Shown: piece after piece, positions 11,825 through 23,707 of the stretch
Layout: every line of letters starts with the position of its first letter
How positions within the stretch are numbered: the stretch's first letter is position 1
Program-made: the position numbers and the translations under genes
Notes under the pieces: model-generated
Told to the model about the DNA's origin: nothing
Database searches by the model: none
Seen by the model: only the letters and a program-made list of their open reading frames with translations
Assembly: GCA_963556145.1 (NCBI GenBank)
Contig: OY744471.1
Span: 4,457,590 to 4,521,589 of the forward strand
DNA: 64,000 nt
Source: Hygrocybe punicea
Taxonomy: Eukaryota; Basidiomycota; Agaricomycetes; Agaricales; Hygrophoraceae
Reading direction: 5' to 3'

Positions 11825-11990
11825 GTTGTGGCCGTCATCGCCCCGGCCGTCATTGTCCTGGCCGTCGTCATCCCGGCTGTCATTGTCCTGGCCATCGTCA
11901 TCCCAGCCGCCATCGTTGTGGCCATCGGCATCCTGGCCATCATCATTCTGGCTGTCGTCATCATGGCCATCGTCCATTGTCGTCCTGGCC
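11825..11990. repeat. GC-rich GTCATTGTCCTGGCC minisatellite
   Basis: About ten variants of a 15-base unit such as GTCATTGTCCTGGCC and GTCGTCATCCCGGCC lie in tandem inside element D. One strand reads as Val/Ile/Ala repeats and the other as DDGQDND-type Asp/Gly repeats; both are composition artefacts. Confidence 0.75.
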
Positions 11991-12531
11991 CTGGCCCTCG
12001 TCATCATAATCCCGGGCCCTCGTCGTCCACGTCCACCTCGTCCTATTCGCGTCGTCGTCCCCATCACCGTCACCGTCCTTGCTATGGTATTCCACGTCAT
12101 TTGCGTTGCCACGTCGTTTGCGTTGCCACGGGCCGCTCGACTGCTGCCACCGTCTTCGCATACACGTTGGCCCGCGTTTCAATGCCGTTAGGCCGCAGGC
12201 TCACACTTGCGACTTCTTGGCAGCAGCGTCATGGCTTTGAGCTGGTGTTGGTGCCCGATTGGCTGGGCGTTGGTGCCGGCGTTGTGGGATCGCGGTCTGG
12301 GACGCGTCCTCTTGCGGGCGTGGGGTTTTGGGTTGGGGTTTTCGTGGTGGTATGGTAATTCAATATCATCTAAGAAAAGATAGTCAGTTTAATGTCAAAT
12401 ACAAAAGAAATGTACCTGAGGGCACGTAGCCCTGTTGTTGTCACCAACCCGTCGAAAACTGGGGTGTCACGGGTACGGGTCACGGTTTGGTTGCGGGTGC
12501 CAAATTTGGCAACCGTACCCATACCCGCACC

Positions 12532-13007
12532 TAGTGATGCCGAAGTTCGGTTCGGAACTGATCCGAACCCGGTTTGAACCGCGAACCGAACCGGAAGTTC
12601 GGTTCTGGTTCAGCCATTTGGCTGAACCGAACCGCTGGTTCAGTTTGCGGTTCTGGCACTGACATGCGGTTCAAACCGCGTTCAAACGCGGTTCAAACCG
12701 CGAACCGTAATGTATAGTTACCTACGTAGATACTCATTTAGATACTTGATTTTTCAGATTTTTTTCTATGCAGTCGCGTGAACTTAGGTCATGTGACCTT
12801 AAACATACTCACGCGAAACACTAACTTGAACGTTACTCAACAACCTCGGTAAGTAATGGCCTGATACTATATTTTACTGACATTTTATTACATAGAACAG
12901 CCCCCCGTGGCCCACCTTGACCGCATAAAGAAGGCGCCCATGGTCAACTCCACCCAACAACCTCCCTCGCGTTCCAACGCGAGTCGGAGTGAATCGATGG
13001 CAGCAGC

Positions 13008-13040
<33 letters not shown>

Positions 13041-13666
13041 GCAACACCGGCGGCAGCAGCCAGGTACGTCCCCCAAATCCAGTCCCAACGACATCGGCTA
13101 ATGAGGGGAATGGACGAGGCGACGACGAAGACCCACCTCACGAACACGCCCTAGCCGCGTCAATTGACGTGCGGACGCCCATAGGAAGTCCCCAGCCCCA
13201 TCCAACCTCGCGAAAACAGACGGAGCGCGTCAATTGACGTGCCCTGTTCTTCGCGAGGTCGTCAGCACGCGCAGACGCCCATGGAAAGTCCCCGGCCCCA
13301 TCCAACCTCGCGAAAACAGACGGAGCGTGTCAGTTGACGCGTCCCCGTTCTTCGCGAGGTAGGTAGCACGCGCGGACGCCCATGGGAAGTGCCTGGCCCC
13401 AACCCAACCTCGCAAAAACAGACGGAGCCCCCCCATCTACCTCGTGAGGGTGACAGCCGCGTCAATTGACACGCGTCTGGCCCGCGCGAGGTATTTGGAG
13501 GTGGGTTCGTGGTTCGAACCGCGTTTGAACGCAGACCGAACGCCGTGAAACCGTTCGACACGGTTCCGGTTCGGGTTTGGCATTTCGCTGAACCGAACCA
13601 TCGGTTCTGGTTCCGGTTTTTCAAAAATAGCGAAAAACCGGACCGAACCGAACTTCGGCAACACTA
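12532..13666. mobile_element. Non-autonomous hAT-type element C (1135 bp), nested in D
   Basis: The ends are TAGTGATGCC and GGCAACACTA, with long subterminal runs of GGTTCGGTTC / GAACCGAACC motifs that pair with each other. The flanks CCCGCACC (12524-12531) and CCCGCGCC (13667-13674) match at seven of eight positions, an 8-bp target duplication of the hAT type. Both flanks are part of the ACCCGCACC-rich subterminal DNA of element D, so C inserted into D. The interior contains a short CAG tract (13000-13040) and a tandem repeat of TCAATTGA-bearing units (13150-13500). Confidence 0.75.
13150..13500. repeat. Tandem repeat with TCAATTGA palindromes and CTCGCGA boxes
   Basis: Three to four imperfect units of roughly 105-120 bases each contain a GACGCCCAT block, a CCAACCTCGCGAAAACAGAC block, a palindrome GCGTCAATTGACG and TTCGCGAGGT. 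The palindromic core is at about 13158, 13230, 13330 (mutated to TCAGTTGA) and 13458. Similar palindromes occur outside this array at 4310, 7749, 11662, 13948 and 18495. Confidence 0.7.
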
Positions 13667-13731
13667 CCCGCGCCACCCGTGACCTAAAAACCACGGGTAA
13701 ACCCGTACCTGTGGTCAACCTTAGTTGCCTA

Positions 13732-14579
13732 GTACTCTGAAATTACACCTAGTTTGATATGAAAGCTTCTCAAATTCGTTCAGACTCAATCTGATCATAT
13801 GTTCTATATGCTATAGTCCGGAATATCGAATGGGATTGGTCCATCACAGAGAATTCGATGTGAGCCAGTCAGGTCACACGGGATTTTCACTGGGTGTTAA
13901 GGGTGCTTGGGCAGACATCCCAAATGCCTTGTGATCACCATGCACATATCAATTGACATGGCCATGTGTTTGCAAGGTAGCAGTTTGACCCTTGTCATTG
14001 CTGCTTGCCTATCCTTGCAAGTGCCGCGCACATGTCAAATGACATGGCCATACATGTTTGCGAGGTGGAGGCTTGACTGGGGAGGCTAGGGGAGCTGGGA
14101 AGCAGGAAGACGATAGGGATTACTCATCCTCGTTCCCCTTGCTGTTGCTGCTTGCCTCTCCTCCTCCTCATCACATACTTGCTGCTAGCCAGTTTGTGTG
14201 TATTAGTGCCATGTTGCTGAGGTGGTTGACACCTTTGCAGTCCTCATTATGCTTGCGGTCCACGGTTGTGATTGGCAGTTAGTAAAAGTTGCAATGTGAG
14301 AGATCTGCGAACATACCTGGGCCAGTTTGTGGTCGCACCACCTCCCAGCCTTGTTATACCTCATCCTCTTCATCACTGTGGGTGACAGGGGGGGCATAAG
14401 CTGGCTGCCTCAGATGCTAAGTGTCGTCCAAGACCATAGTCAGGGCTGGAAGCTGCAAGTTGGGAATAGCGGCCTCAGGCCTTCGTGCAGGGTCATAAAC
14501 ATGTCAGACACTGAGAAAGCACTGTAGGTAACATGTACTTACTGTTTGTGGGCCATTGGATTGCTCCTGTCAGCTGTAA
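13732..14579. other. No supported gene; repeat-derived DNA
   Basis: No frame shows a recognisable domain. Two copies of a palindromic motif occur (ATATCAATTGACATGGCC at about 13945 and ATGTCAAATGACATGGCC at about 14031), each followed by a GTTTGC(A/G)AGG block, resembling the modules of the array at 13150-13500 in an AT-shifted form. This suggests an older, mutated copy of the same repeat. Confidence 0.4.
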
Positions 14580-14785
14580 GAAGTGTTGCACAGGGAGGAG
14601 GGGGGTGGAAAATATGGAATTTCAAAAATTGAAAATTGAGACTTGTAAGTTTGCTTGCACATAGAATTGGGGTGTGAGATCTCATGGTTCAAGGAGCTAG
14701 TTGATATGTTGAGAATTGAATGAGATACAGCAATTGCATTCTAGCAAACATTTATTGTAACATTTTAGCGTAACCACAAAGTCAT

Positions 14786-17675
14786 GTGACAAACACAGTA
14801 AACAATGTCATTGGTAACATGCCCATCAAGCAAACTACTGATAACTTGAACTGGACCCTCGATGCTCTTGACACAGCTGGTGCTCTCCCTATACACCGTC
14901 ATCCTGTATATATTCTACTCAGTGCCCAGAGGCATATGGGCATTGATCCCGATCAATGGATAGTCCAGTATGTGGTCTGCCCACAGTGCTGGAGACATCA
15001 CAGCCCCAAAGAGCTCCTCAAGTTGCTAAGTCCTCAGTGTTCTGTTCCTGATTGCTCTGGTCTGGTATACACTGTCAAAAAGGATAAGAAGGGTCAACCA
15101 AAACATGTTCCAGTCAAGATCGTTCCACATGTCTCACTTTTGGACTAGATACGTCGCATGGTCCACTGCAAAGGTTTCCACAAGCTCATTTACGACAGCA
15201 GAAATATGCCCACCAATCAGAATGAAGATGAAGAATTTGTATGGCGAGGTTTGGCATGAACTGAGAACAGGGATCAAACGAGAAGTTGGCAATTATGGTA
15301 ATATTCATGATACTGCCATTGGCGAAGGCATGGAATGGAAACTAACGGACTTCCGCTTCAGTTTACATCTCGTCGTGAACATTGATTGGTGCATTATCTC
15401 TTCCTTTATCTCACTGTGTATCTCACTCATGTTGATCTAGGTTTGGCACCCTTGAAGGTTGCTACTTCAGGATCAACGGTTTTTGCAAGTGAACACGTTC
15501 GTTCCATTTATCTCACCTGGGCCAGCTGAACCCAACACCCAGCCACTCAATAATTGCATGGAGCTGGTCATTCGAGATGTGCGAGCACTAAAAAATGACA
15601 TAGAAATGGAGATATACAATGAAACGGACACTGAGATTGTCAAAGAGGAAGTTTATGTTGACATTATATGCAACAACTGTGACACTCCAGCTGCCTGCAA
15701 AATATCAGGCAGTGCTTCTCACAGTCATGACATCCATCCATGCATAAGGTGCCAATGTGTCCTTCTTGATGCTGAAAGACCACAAGGCTATGATCCTTAC
15801 TGTAAGTCTTTGACTGTTGAAGCAATTGTAAGGCTGATATTGAATTTTTTTATAACAGCATTCATATATAGGAACAATTTCGAAAGGCTAAAGCAAAAGT
15901 TCTACTTCAAAGGTGACCAACCAGCACGATGCAAGAATATTCTCGAGAACCACGGCATTCATTTCTGTACAATGGACAGGATCCCAGGATGGTAGCCTTC
16001 CTGCTGGACAGTGCTCGATTTCATGCATGCAATGTTCCTCGGTAAGTCTATCTCTTTTGTTATCTACAAGCATTTAATGTTTTAATATTATAGGTATCAT
16101 TGCATTCTTATTCATGTTTGTTCTCTTCAATGCCCACATGTTTCCTGGCGCTGATGGTCTCAACTCATCAAAACAACGCTTCGAAGATGCCATTAACTTG
16201 ATTTCATGGCCCAGCCATGTAACCAGGCTTCCTAAAAATGTGAGTCTGCATTCATGATAACTTTCATGCTGTATTAACATATTTTACAGCTTGGTGTAAA
16301 CCAATCTCTAAAGAAGGCAGATGAATGGCACTGTCTACTCACAGTTTCACCTGTTGTACTATGGTTAGCATGAAGGGATGAGCATGATGATATTCCTGAC
16401 ACCAAGCCTCTAGTTTCTGCCACAGAGGTCATCAAAACAACACACTCCCATAAATGCAGATCCCTTTATGATGCAATACTCCTCCTATGTGCCAGCATCC
16501 ATATGTTCACAACCAGGAAGATTTCCATGGCTCAAGCACAGGCTGTGCAAGCATACTTCGAAAACTACTGCCACCGTCTGCTAGCCCTGGGGGTCAAACC
16601 AACAATAAGTCATCATCTTTCCATGCACTTCATTGACATGTTGAAGCATTTTGGGCCAGTCTATGGGTGGTGGCTCTTCGCATTTGAATGCTTCAATGGA
16701 ATGATGGAGAAGATCAATCACAATGGGCATGACAGCAGGCAGATGGAGCTCACCATGCTTCAAAATTGGGTCCAAACCCACCTGATATATGAACTCCTCC
16801 TCACCCTCCCTCCTGATGCATCACAGCATGAGTGCAACATGGTCGAGCATATCATCAAAGCCAAAGCCTTGCGAGGTTCAATGATGATGCAGATTGCAAT
16901 ATTTTGGAGTGAAGCTTTTATCGATCCAGTATCTCTTCCTAAATAACTCACAAAACCTGTCAACCTCCACCAGCTGTCCATACCTGACCACAATGCTGAA
17001 GATCCAGATGTCTACTCCCTCTTATTCAGATATTGTCGAGATCTTTGGCCTGAGCTCTCTCTTTGATGCAAATTTTCATTTCAGGATGGCGTCGTCTTTA
17101 TGGGATCTCAAGTTGCAAGATGTTTACCTTATATTTGCAAGGATGGTCTTTGCTATGGAGCTGCCTTGAACGAAAGAAGTAAGCTTGACAAGTTTGTGTT
17201 TATTGAACAAGATGGTGGCCAAGTACCCATCAGAATTGAAGAACTCTTCGCCATCCATATCCCGAACACCAAAAAACCACTACATGTCTGCGCTATTGTT
17301 CAAAGACTTTGCTCTGATGAATCTATTTCATTTCTTCCTTGGGATATGTTGTAAGTCCTGCTATCCTCTCTCCATTTTTACCAGCAATATTTTCATTTCT
17401 ATGTACAGCACCGCTGTCTTGGGAATCTATGTTTCCCCTGCAGGTCAATTTCATTCACCTGAGTGCATTCCAGCCAAAGCAATCAGCTGCCCTCTCACCC
17501 TTATACCAGCACATCTATCACAGCCTCAATGCGACATTTGGATCACAATATCTTTTGATCAAGTATATTTTTTCTTCAAACAACTATCATTCACGACCCT
17601 GACACAACTGTACAGAATGGAGTAGAGCCAGATGAACCATTTGAGGACCTCAACGATGATGCTGACACTTTCTAG
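14786..17675 (+). pseudogene. CACTA-type (Tnp2 family) transposase, nearly full length, decayed
   Basis: Conserved blocks follow family order: a Cys-rich zinc-binding segment VVCPQCWRHHSPKELL with CSVPDCSG (about 14970-15060), WHELRTGIKREVGNYGNIHD (about 15250), LLQDQRFLQVNTFVPFISPG (about 15459-15530), CDTPAACKISGSASHSHDIHPC (about 15680-15745), GIHFCTMDRIPGW, HFIDMLKHFGPVYGWWLFAFE (about 16628-16690) and the C-terminal VPIRIEELFAIHIPNTKKPL block. The acidic tail ends at TAG 17673-17675. Several 50-55-base GT-AG introns are visible, for example around 16040-16095 and 16240-16290. Stops interrupt it at 15146-15148 (TAG for Gln) and 16371-16373 (TGA), and a frameshift lies near 15250. It would have cut and rejoined CACTA element ends, but is dead as written. 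The start at 14786 is provisional. Confidence 0.65.
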
Positions 17676-18152
17676 TTATAGAAGTCATCGTCTTCTCCTT
17701 CACCACCAGCACCACCATTACCACCGCCTTTTTCTTTCCCTTTTCTTTCCCCCTTCCCCTTCCCTTCCCTTCTTACTTTTCTTCTTTGCATGCTCGGATT
17801 CCTGTTCGCTACTGGCACCTGTAGCCTTCTTTCATTTATCTCTGAATTCAGCTCTATCACTCTTCACTTGTTTGATCTGTGCTTCAATGTCTTCAGGATC
17901 GTTTGAATCACCCCAAGCCTTCCCATTGTTGGCAATGCAAGTGGGAACATCATACATGGGATTTTCTTTAAGCCAATCCATGTCAACCATCCATCTATGG
18001 GCATGGCCATTGAGCCTTTTTGTGATCGGGGGAGGTTGATCTTTTACAGGTCCTCTCAAGCATTTGGCAAATTGTCCAGATGGCTGCACACCTGTCAAGA
18101 ATTTTGAGCTGATCAGTCCCTGTTGCCATACTTGTCCCTCTTCGGACGACAA
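17672..18152 (-). CDS. Convergent partner gene of the CACTA element, partial or frameshifted
   Basis: A minus-strand frame begins at 18152 and reads KFLTGVQPSGQFAKCLRGPV and MDWLKENPMYDVPTCIANN, then a Glu/Lys-rich helix PEDIEAQIKQVKSDRAEF. A second frame overlapping its end continues RREGKGKGERKGKEKGGGN and finishes with an acidic GEGEDDDFYN tail at 17672. The switch near 17850 needs a one-base shift or a very short intron. It ends within a few bases of the transposase stop on the other strand, the convergent two-gene layout common in fungal CACTA elements. I recognise the block around NPMYDVPTCIA as a recurring Agaricomycete transposon-linked family without known function. The upstream N-terminus is not resolved. 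Confidence 0.45.
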
Positions 18153-18494
18153 CCAAACAAAACCTCATGTGATGATGACCTCATGGACAGTGGTGAGGAA
18201 GACAAAGAACCACCCGACGCCCGCCAGCTGTGCGTCAGTCCGCCAGCAAGCCCAGGAACCCAGCACATCCAAGGACAGCGCATCCACACCACACATGGAC
18301 GCGTGCAAACCCAGCAAAACCAAGGCCGTCGTGCCCCGGACGAGTCCCTCGCATGCCAAAGTGACACACAATGCACCCCGATCCATGCCAGGGATGCCCC
18401 GCAAAGAGAACGCAACGGCTGCACGCGGCCCGCTGGTGTAGCAAGGCCGACGCGTCCTCCCTCCCTCTTCACCTCGCGACCAGCCGCAGCGGCG

Positions 18495-18512
18495 TCAATT
18501 GACGTGCGCAAC
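18495..18512. repeat. Isolated TCAATTGA palindrome module
   Basis: GGCGTCAATTGACGTGCG lies in a short GC-rich island (18225-18540) with CTCGCGA-type boxes, matching the modules of the array at 13150-13500 and suggesting a fragment of the same repeat family. Confidence 0.45.
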
Positions 18513-18655
18513 GCGATAGCGAGGATAATGGTGAGGTGAGGTGGGGACTGGGGAGAGCCATACACATCGACTAGCAGGTAACCCCATGGGGGTGCATTTT
18601 GGGTGTAAGTGCAGGTACGGGTCTGCCTTCAGCACCACGGTGCTAATTAATTCTG

Positions 18656-18815
18656 CCAACAACACTACGACTGCTACGTTTGTCCTTCGATGCCTTCCCC
18701 AACCATTCCTACTCCCGGTCTTACCATCGTCCCAGCGTATATCCTTTCCAACTTTGACAACCTTTAGAGTCGACAACCCCACTTGTTGACCCTCCCCATA
18801 TTATATCAACACGAC
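18656..18815 (+). repeat. Dispersed repeat, copy 1 of 2
   Basis: About 130-160 bases including TACGACTGCTACGTTTGTCC, CCAACCATTCCT, TTGACAACCTTTAGAGTCGA and CATATTATATCAAC recur in the same orientation at 28994-29128 with scattered differences. Here it abuts the truncated 3' end of the NACHT-WD40 gene. It could be the end of a retroelement or part of an old segmental duplication. Confidence 0.7.
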
Positions 18816-21800
18816 GGCAGGCGTTATCGTGTACAAGTGTTGCTGTCCTGTGAAAAGGCATCGGACAGTCTGCCCATCCCAAACACAGATTGTGTTGTAA
18901 CCCGAGCCTGAAACGATGCGTTTGCCGTCATGCGAGAGAGCGATGGAGTTCACCCAATGTCTGTGTCCTTTGAATGGTCCTACAATGGGTATTCCCGTCT
19001 GCGCATCCCAAACGCAGATTGTGTTGTCACCTAAACCTGACACGATACGCTTACCGTCCTGTGAGATAGACTGAAAGTGTTCGGGGGGGGTTGTGGCAAA
19101 AATCGTTGGGCAACCTTCGACTGCTTTGGCGCAAATGGGAGTCAGGTAGATATGGGGAGCGAGATTGGAGGACCGAATACAGCCACAAACTTGGCGGCAT
19201 CTCTGGCGAATGCTAAAATATCTGTATTTTCGCTCTGAGCAGGTCCATCAGAGATTTCAAGGTCAACAATACAAAATGTTAGGCGGACCTGATCCCACTC
19301 TGGTATTGACAACAACATTCTCGACGCAATGTTGACATGGTTGGTAAGACTTAAAACTTCCAGCCAGTAGAGAAATCGATTATCCATAAATTGTTGAAGC
19401 TCATTCAGAATTTGATGTTCGAATTCTGTGCCTAAAAGATGGTCTGCCCAAAATTGGCATGCATAGGAGAGATGGGAGAGGATTGCATCATCAATGCGGG
19501 CAGTTAGGTCAGGAACGTCGGCATTTCTGACATGGGATGATGATAACCCGCATATGTTGAATTGAAGTCCTAACTCCATAACTCGGAAACACGAGAGCGT
19601 GAGGTAGCGGTGTTCCCGACATGGGTCCACGAAGTAAGACTTGCTGCCAGAAAATCAAAAAAGGAGGTGTGAAGAGCCCGAACTGGCACATGTGTTTGGT
19701 TGACCCCGCTCAGCAACGATCCCAGCGGTTGTAAGATCAATTCTACCAAATCAGCGGGATCGTCCTTACAGCGCAGCTCTGAGTGTGCTGATACAGAAAG
19801 CGGCTCTTTGGCTGCCAAGATTCTGCCCATGACCGATCTGAAACGAGACATGACTGTGGCATCATTTGCGTTAACAGCCTGCCCAAGGACTTCTGAGTAC
19901 AATCCGTCCAACCCGCAGGCTGAATCAACAAAACGGTTCAGGTGTTCTGCGGGGCGCAAGCTACCTCTGCCATCTTTGATGATGTGACATGCCGTAGAGA
20001 AAAGCCCACCTGAGTTCTGGACCAGCAGGCGACACCAACCGTTGTCCGGCCAGGACTTTTCGAGATTTTCAATGCTAGATAGTTGCGTTTCGACAAACAA
20101 AGTGATATCCGCTTCGCTGGAAATATTGTTCAAATCTTTGCAGAGCACGTGCTGACTGGCATTGAGGGCGTTATAGATGTCCGGCTCCGGACGTGCTGTG
20201 ATAATGATACGGAAGTTCAAGGGGAGGTCGGAAACATTCTTGACTAATGTTATCCAGAATACTTTTGCGAGAAGACTTGTCGCCACTCTCATCCAGTGCG
20301 TCGATGATAATAACGATGGGCCCAATGGTTGTCAGAGCCTTTGCAGGCTCCAAGATAAATTTCTACCGCGACTGCATGTGTGGTTCGAAGTGAACGATTC
20401 CCCATGACCACATTGGCAAGAGATGTCTTCCACTGGCTGTCCAGATCAGCCATGTCTAAGGCAATGGTGCTGAAGAGATTTTTCGGGTGGCGGTTCGCCT
20501 GATCCGCACGATCAAAGAAATAGGATGATCCAAGTCGTCCAAGCACGGCGAATTGTTGCGCAATAGTGTGAACGATGGCAGACTTCCCGTAACCCGCCAT
20601 GCCACTCAAGAATAATATGCGACACACAGGATCTTCATCCAGACTGTTCACCCACTGGCTGATCTCTCCGATGATGTCTTTCCGAGTGCCCGGTAGACAT
20701 CCCATATCGGGGTCGAAACAAGCACCTTTAGCGTAGGGCATATAACTGAAATCCACCTCCGCGGCTAAAAGCGAATCGTATTATCGTGGAACTAATGCCA
20801 GGTGGAACTACTTACAGAGGCTTTCGAGCGTGCCCAAAATGCGAGAGAGGTGATTCCAGTCCGGAGAACGGTGTGACCTTGGAATACCCCTTTGAGCTCG
20901 CTGAAGGTCCTCTCGTATCGGTCGATCTTGGCATCCACGTTTGATATGAAACTGGATTTAAGTGTTCGTTTCCCTGCAAACGGTAGTCAGACTTGTCTAC
21001 GTCGAGTACAAAGGCTGACGTACAAAAACTCTTGTTCGTCGTGTAGTCGCGGATGAAATACGCACATTAAGTGGTCTGTGTTGCCATAGCTAATACGATA
21101 GGAGAGTGAGATTTTATCCTATTGAGGTTCGGCCTCCTGCACAAAGGAATATATAACTTCGATAAGGTGATGCATGCGATCGTCGCGGTCCTTTTGCGCA
21201 AGAACAATCTTGCAGACAGAGCATGTCAGTTCGGCGGTTCTACAGCACAATTTCTCCCAAGACACACTCGATATGTAGTAGAGAGTATGCTCCATGCCAT
21301 GATAGCATATGGATGGACCTAAGTGGCCGAGCGTTATCGTCGAAGCTGCAAGTATCAGTTCTATAGTCGTACCTGCACTATTTTATCCACAATTTCGGTG
21401 AACAACTGGAGTTTGTGGAGGAGATTGTCCCAGATATCTGCACTGGATGATGCGGGTTTCATCTGCTTCAAGGCATCCTTTGCTTCTTCCACAGCGTCAT
21501 GCCCCTTCACTTCCGCTGCATTAACGCCCCTTGTAAATAGCACGATCTTGAAGTCAACAGCCGTCGGAATTTTGTGAGCGCCTTTCGCGTCATCCAAGCA
21601 GAGCTCACGAGTTACCGCTGGGAACTCAAGATGGAGAGTATGAATCATGTCGGATAACAATGGGAACTGACCTCCAGAAGCCTCTTCTGCGAGAAACGAG
21701 TCCACAGTCCCTTCCGTTCCACCGAGTAGTTTGTCAGGACCCATGAAGTGGTGCGTGGCGTAGATCTGACATTTCAAAATGGAGGAGCCTTTTGTGGTAC

Positions 21801-22131
21801 TTCGAAGGTTTCAACCACCCGCCCTATTACATGTAGGGGTCTCTAGATGAACTCACAAGTAACAAGTCTCCGTCAACAAGGCATCCTCCCCCCTTGCAGT
21901 GGCTGTTAGCTGCTTGACATCCTTATCAAGGGTCAACCTGGCGTAGCATTTGCACGGTTGGCTCGTCTTTGGGTTTGTCTGGAATGGGTGTCTGTGCAGA
22001 AGAATCAAGGACCTACATTGGTCTGCGGACTCGGATACGGTCTTGCCTTTCACATTGACCATAATTGTTGCCGGGGGCGGCGCTGGACATATATGAGAGA
22101 CACATGACCGAGGCAGGAAATACTTACTCAC
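18795..22131 (-). pseudogene. NACHT-WD40 (NWD) protein gene, frameshifted and truncated
   Basis: Domains run right to left. A C2-like N-terminal region (21361-22131) contains IMVNVKGKTVSES and IYATHHFMGPDKLLGGTEGT. A helical region follows in several small exons (20818-21320; HPYAMMAWSIL, KIVLAQKDRDDRMHHLIEVI, KIDRYERTFSELKGVFQ). The NACHT NTPase domain has Walker A GMAGYGKS (20580-20603), Walker B IVIIIDALDESG (20282-20317) and ITARPEPDIY. Then come a winged-helix/helical region and two WD40 repeats (SGLGDNTICVWDAQTG, HDGKRIVSGSGYNTICVWDG; 18801-19060). Such proteins are STAND-type intracellular receptors or incompatibility factors. The frame breaks near 20372 and 20250, on either side of Walker B, and near 19643, and most of a normal WD40 array is missing. 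It may be a pseudogene; assembly indels are the alternative for the frameshifts but not for the short WD40 array. Several intron borders near 21780-21860 are unresolved. Confidence 0.7.
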
Positions 22132-22399
22132 CTTGCCGCGAAGTTTCTAGGTGAACAAGCATTTATCGATATTTATCATTCAAGAGGTTCCGCTCTGCGA
22201 CAGCTTATAGAGTTTGAAGCTAGCTAGCTAATTTGAAGCCTGGTCACGAGGCTTATTTGTTAAGTTTTTGTTTTGCATCACCTGCCTGAACTGTGAACAT
22301 GCGAACATCCAAGTTTGGACATAATCATGCAGCCAGTCCACGATTCGAGTCACTGATTCTGTCTGCAACGACAACTGCCTCTTACTCTTTCTGAACAAA

Positions 22400-23707
22400 A
22401 TGGCCACAGGAGAAATGGCAAAAGACGGAGAGATAACGTGGGGAGAAGGTATGGGAATGGTATTGACTTTTCTGCAGCTTCGTACGTTGCGTTCCAACCA
22501 ACTGCTGGTTATCTCAGCGAAATGATGGTCATTGTTTTGTAGCAATTGTCATGACGTTCAATTTCCTCTTGTCACCTTGGACGGAGCATAATAGAACAAA
22601 AACATGGCGAAGGGTTGTCGGTGACTCAGCTTTCCGCTTCTTGCTTGCCTCCTTCAATATCCGACAGTCGCAAAGGTTTGTTGGGACTTCAGCTGCCCAA
22701 TATATCGCTTGGGCACGCAATGAGAAGGTCCCACCTTTAATAGAAGAATTGGGCGAGAACGCGCAGCTGTTTTGGTTGGGTCCTAAACGGACTAATCGAG
22801 TCATCTTGTGTTGTCATGGTTAGTATCGTTTGGATTCTTATGGCCGTCATCACTGACATCCATCATGATTATTGCAGGTGGAGGGTTCGTAGTTCCGATG
22901 GCAGACTTCTACCCTAAGTTCTGGCGCCATGTTCAGTTGTCAGTAGAAACGCAAACAGGAGCGGAAATCGGGCTTGCTATGCTTCGTTATTGTACCGTTA
23001 TTTCACCTTGTCTCCAAGATATCAGCTTACTTTTGTTGTACAAAGCAATGGCAACCAACGCGCCATTCCCGACCCAACTTTGTCAATTCATCTTGGCGTT
23101 CAATCATCTCCTCTCCTCTGGTGTAGAACCCCAGAATATTCACGTTGTCGGCGATTCTGCTGGCGCAAACCTCATCCTACAACTCCTCTCGCACACGCTC
23201 CATCCTCTCCCTTCCGACTTGGTTCCTCCATCTCCCTTAGTTGGTCTGAAAGAGCGTCTTGGTGGTGCTATTCTTGTGTCACCTTGGGTCTCACTCACAG
23301 CCGACACCGGCTCATTTGTGGCGAATGACAAAACGGACATCCTATGCTTAAAATGTCTCATACCCTGGGGCGCGGAAGTCCTCGGTCCCGTCCCCGAATC
23401 CCAACATGTCTACCTCGAAGCAAGCAAAGCTCCTGTATCCTGGTTTGCCGGAATCGAGGAATTGGTTGATCGGTTTCTGGTTACAACTGGGAGCAAGGAG
23501 TGCCTTCGGGACGATGATATTGCATTTGCAGATCTGTTGCGTCATCACCACCACAATGTGAAGATGGTGATAGAGAAGGATGGTGTTCATGATGGTCCTT
23601 TATTTGATTTTGCCGTGAAAGATCCGAAGCAAGGTGGCGAACTGAAGCAAGTGATGGTGGAGTGGTTGTCGGCCGGAATGGTCAGAAACCCCGTTATTCA
23701 AAGTTGA
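22400..23707 (+). CDS. Alpha/beta-hydrolase fold esterase (hydrolase-3 / steryl acetyl hydrolase type)
   Basis: Four exons, 22400-22481, 22543-22818, 22878-22991 and 23046-23707, join in frame to give 377 residues; introns of 61, 59 and 54 bases are all GT-AG. The start at 22400 puts a hydrophobic stretch (GMGMVLTFLQLPIVMTFNFLL) near the N-terminus, so the protein is probably membrane-anchored. The oxyanion-hole motif HGGGF is split by the second intron (CAT G / GT GGA GGG). The nucleophile elbow is VVGDSAGAN with Ser near residue 195; the acid is likely in FLVTTGSKECLRDDD and the His in GVHDGP. The block EHNRTKTWRRVVGDS is characteristic of a large Agaricomycete subfamily. It should hydrolyse an ester or acetyl group; the substrate cannot be predicted. 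It runs divergently from the NACHT gene (269 bases between starts), and is the most intact gene of the left half. Confidence 0.8.

Larger units (their letters stand above)
11484..13723. mobile_element. Element D: 2240-bp element with perfect 8-bp TSD
   Basis: It is flanked on both sides by GTTGCCTA (11476-11483 and 13724-13731), a perfect 8-bp target duplication. The ends are TAGGGTTGACCA and the complement of TAAGGTTGACCA, and both continue inward as runs of GGTACGGGT / ACCCGTACC motifs. The duplication length and termini fit a hAT-type element of a different family from A-C. It encodes no transposase. Element C is inserted inside it, so D is the older insertion; without C it would be about 1.1 kb. 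Confidence 0.7.

Noticed and set aside
11711..12112. Asp/Gly/Thr-rich minus-strand frame (133 residues) and its plus-strand partners
   Set aside because: Generated by a 15-base minisatellite inside element D.
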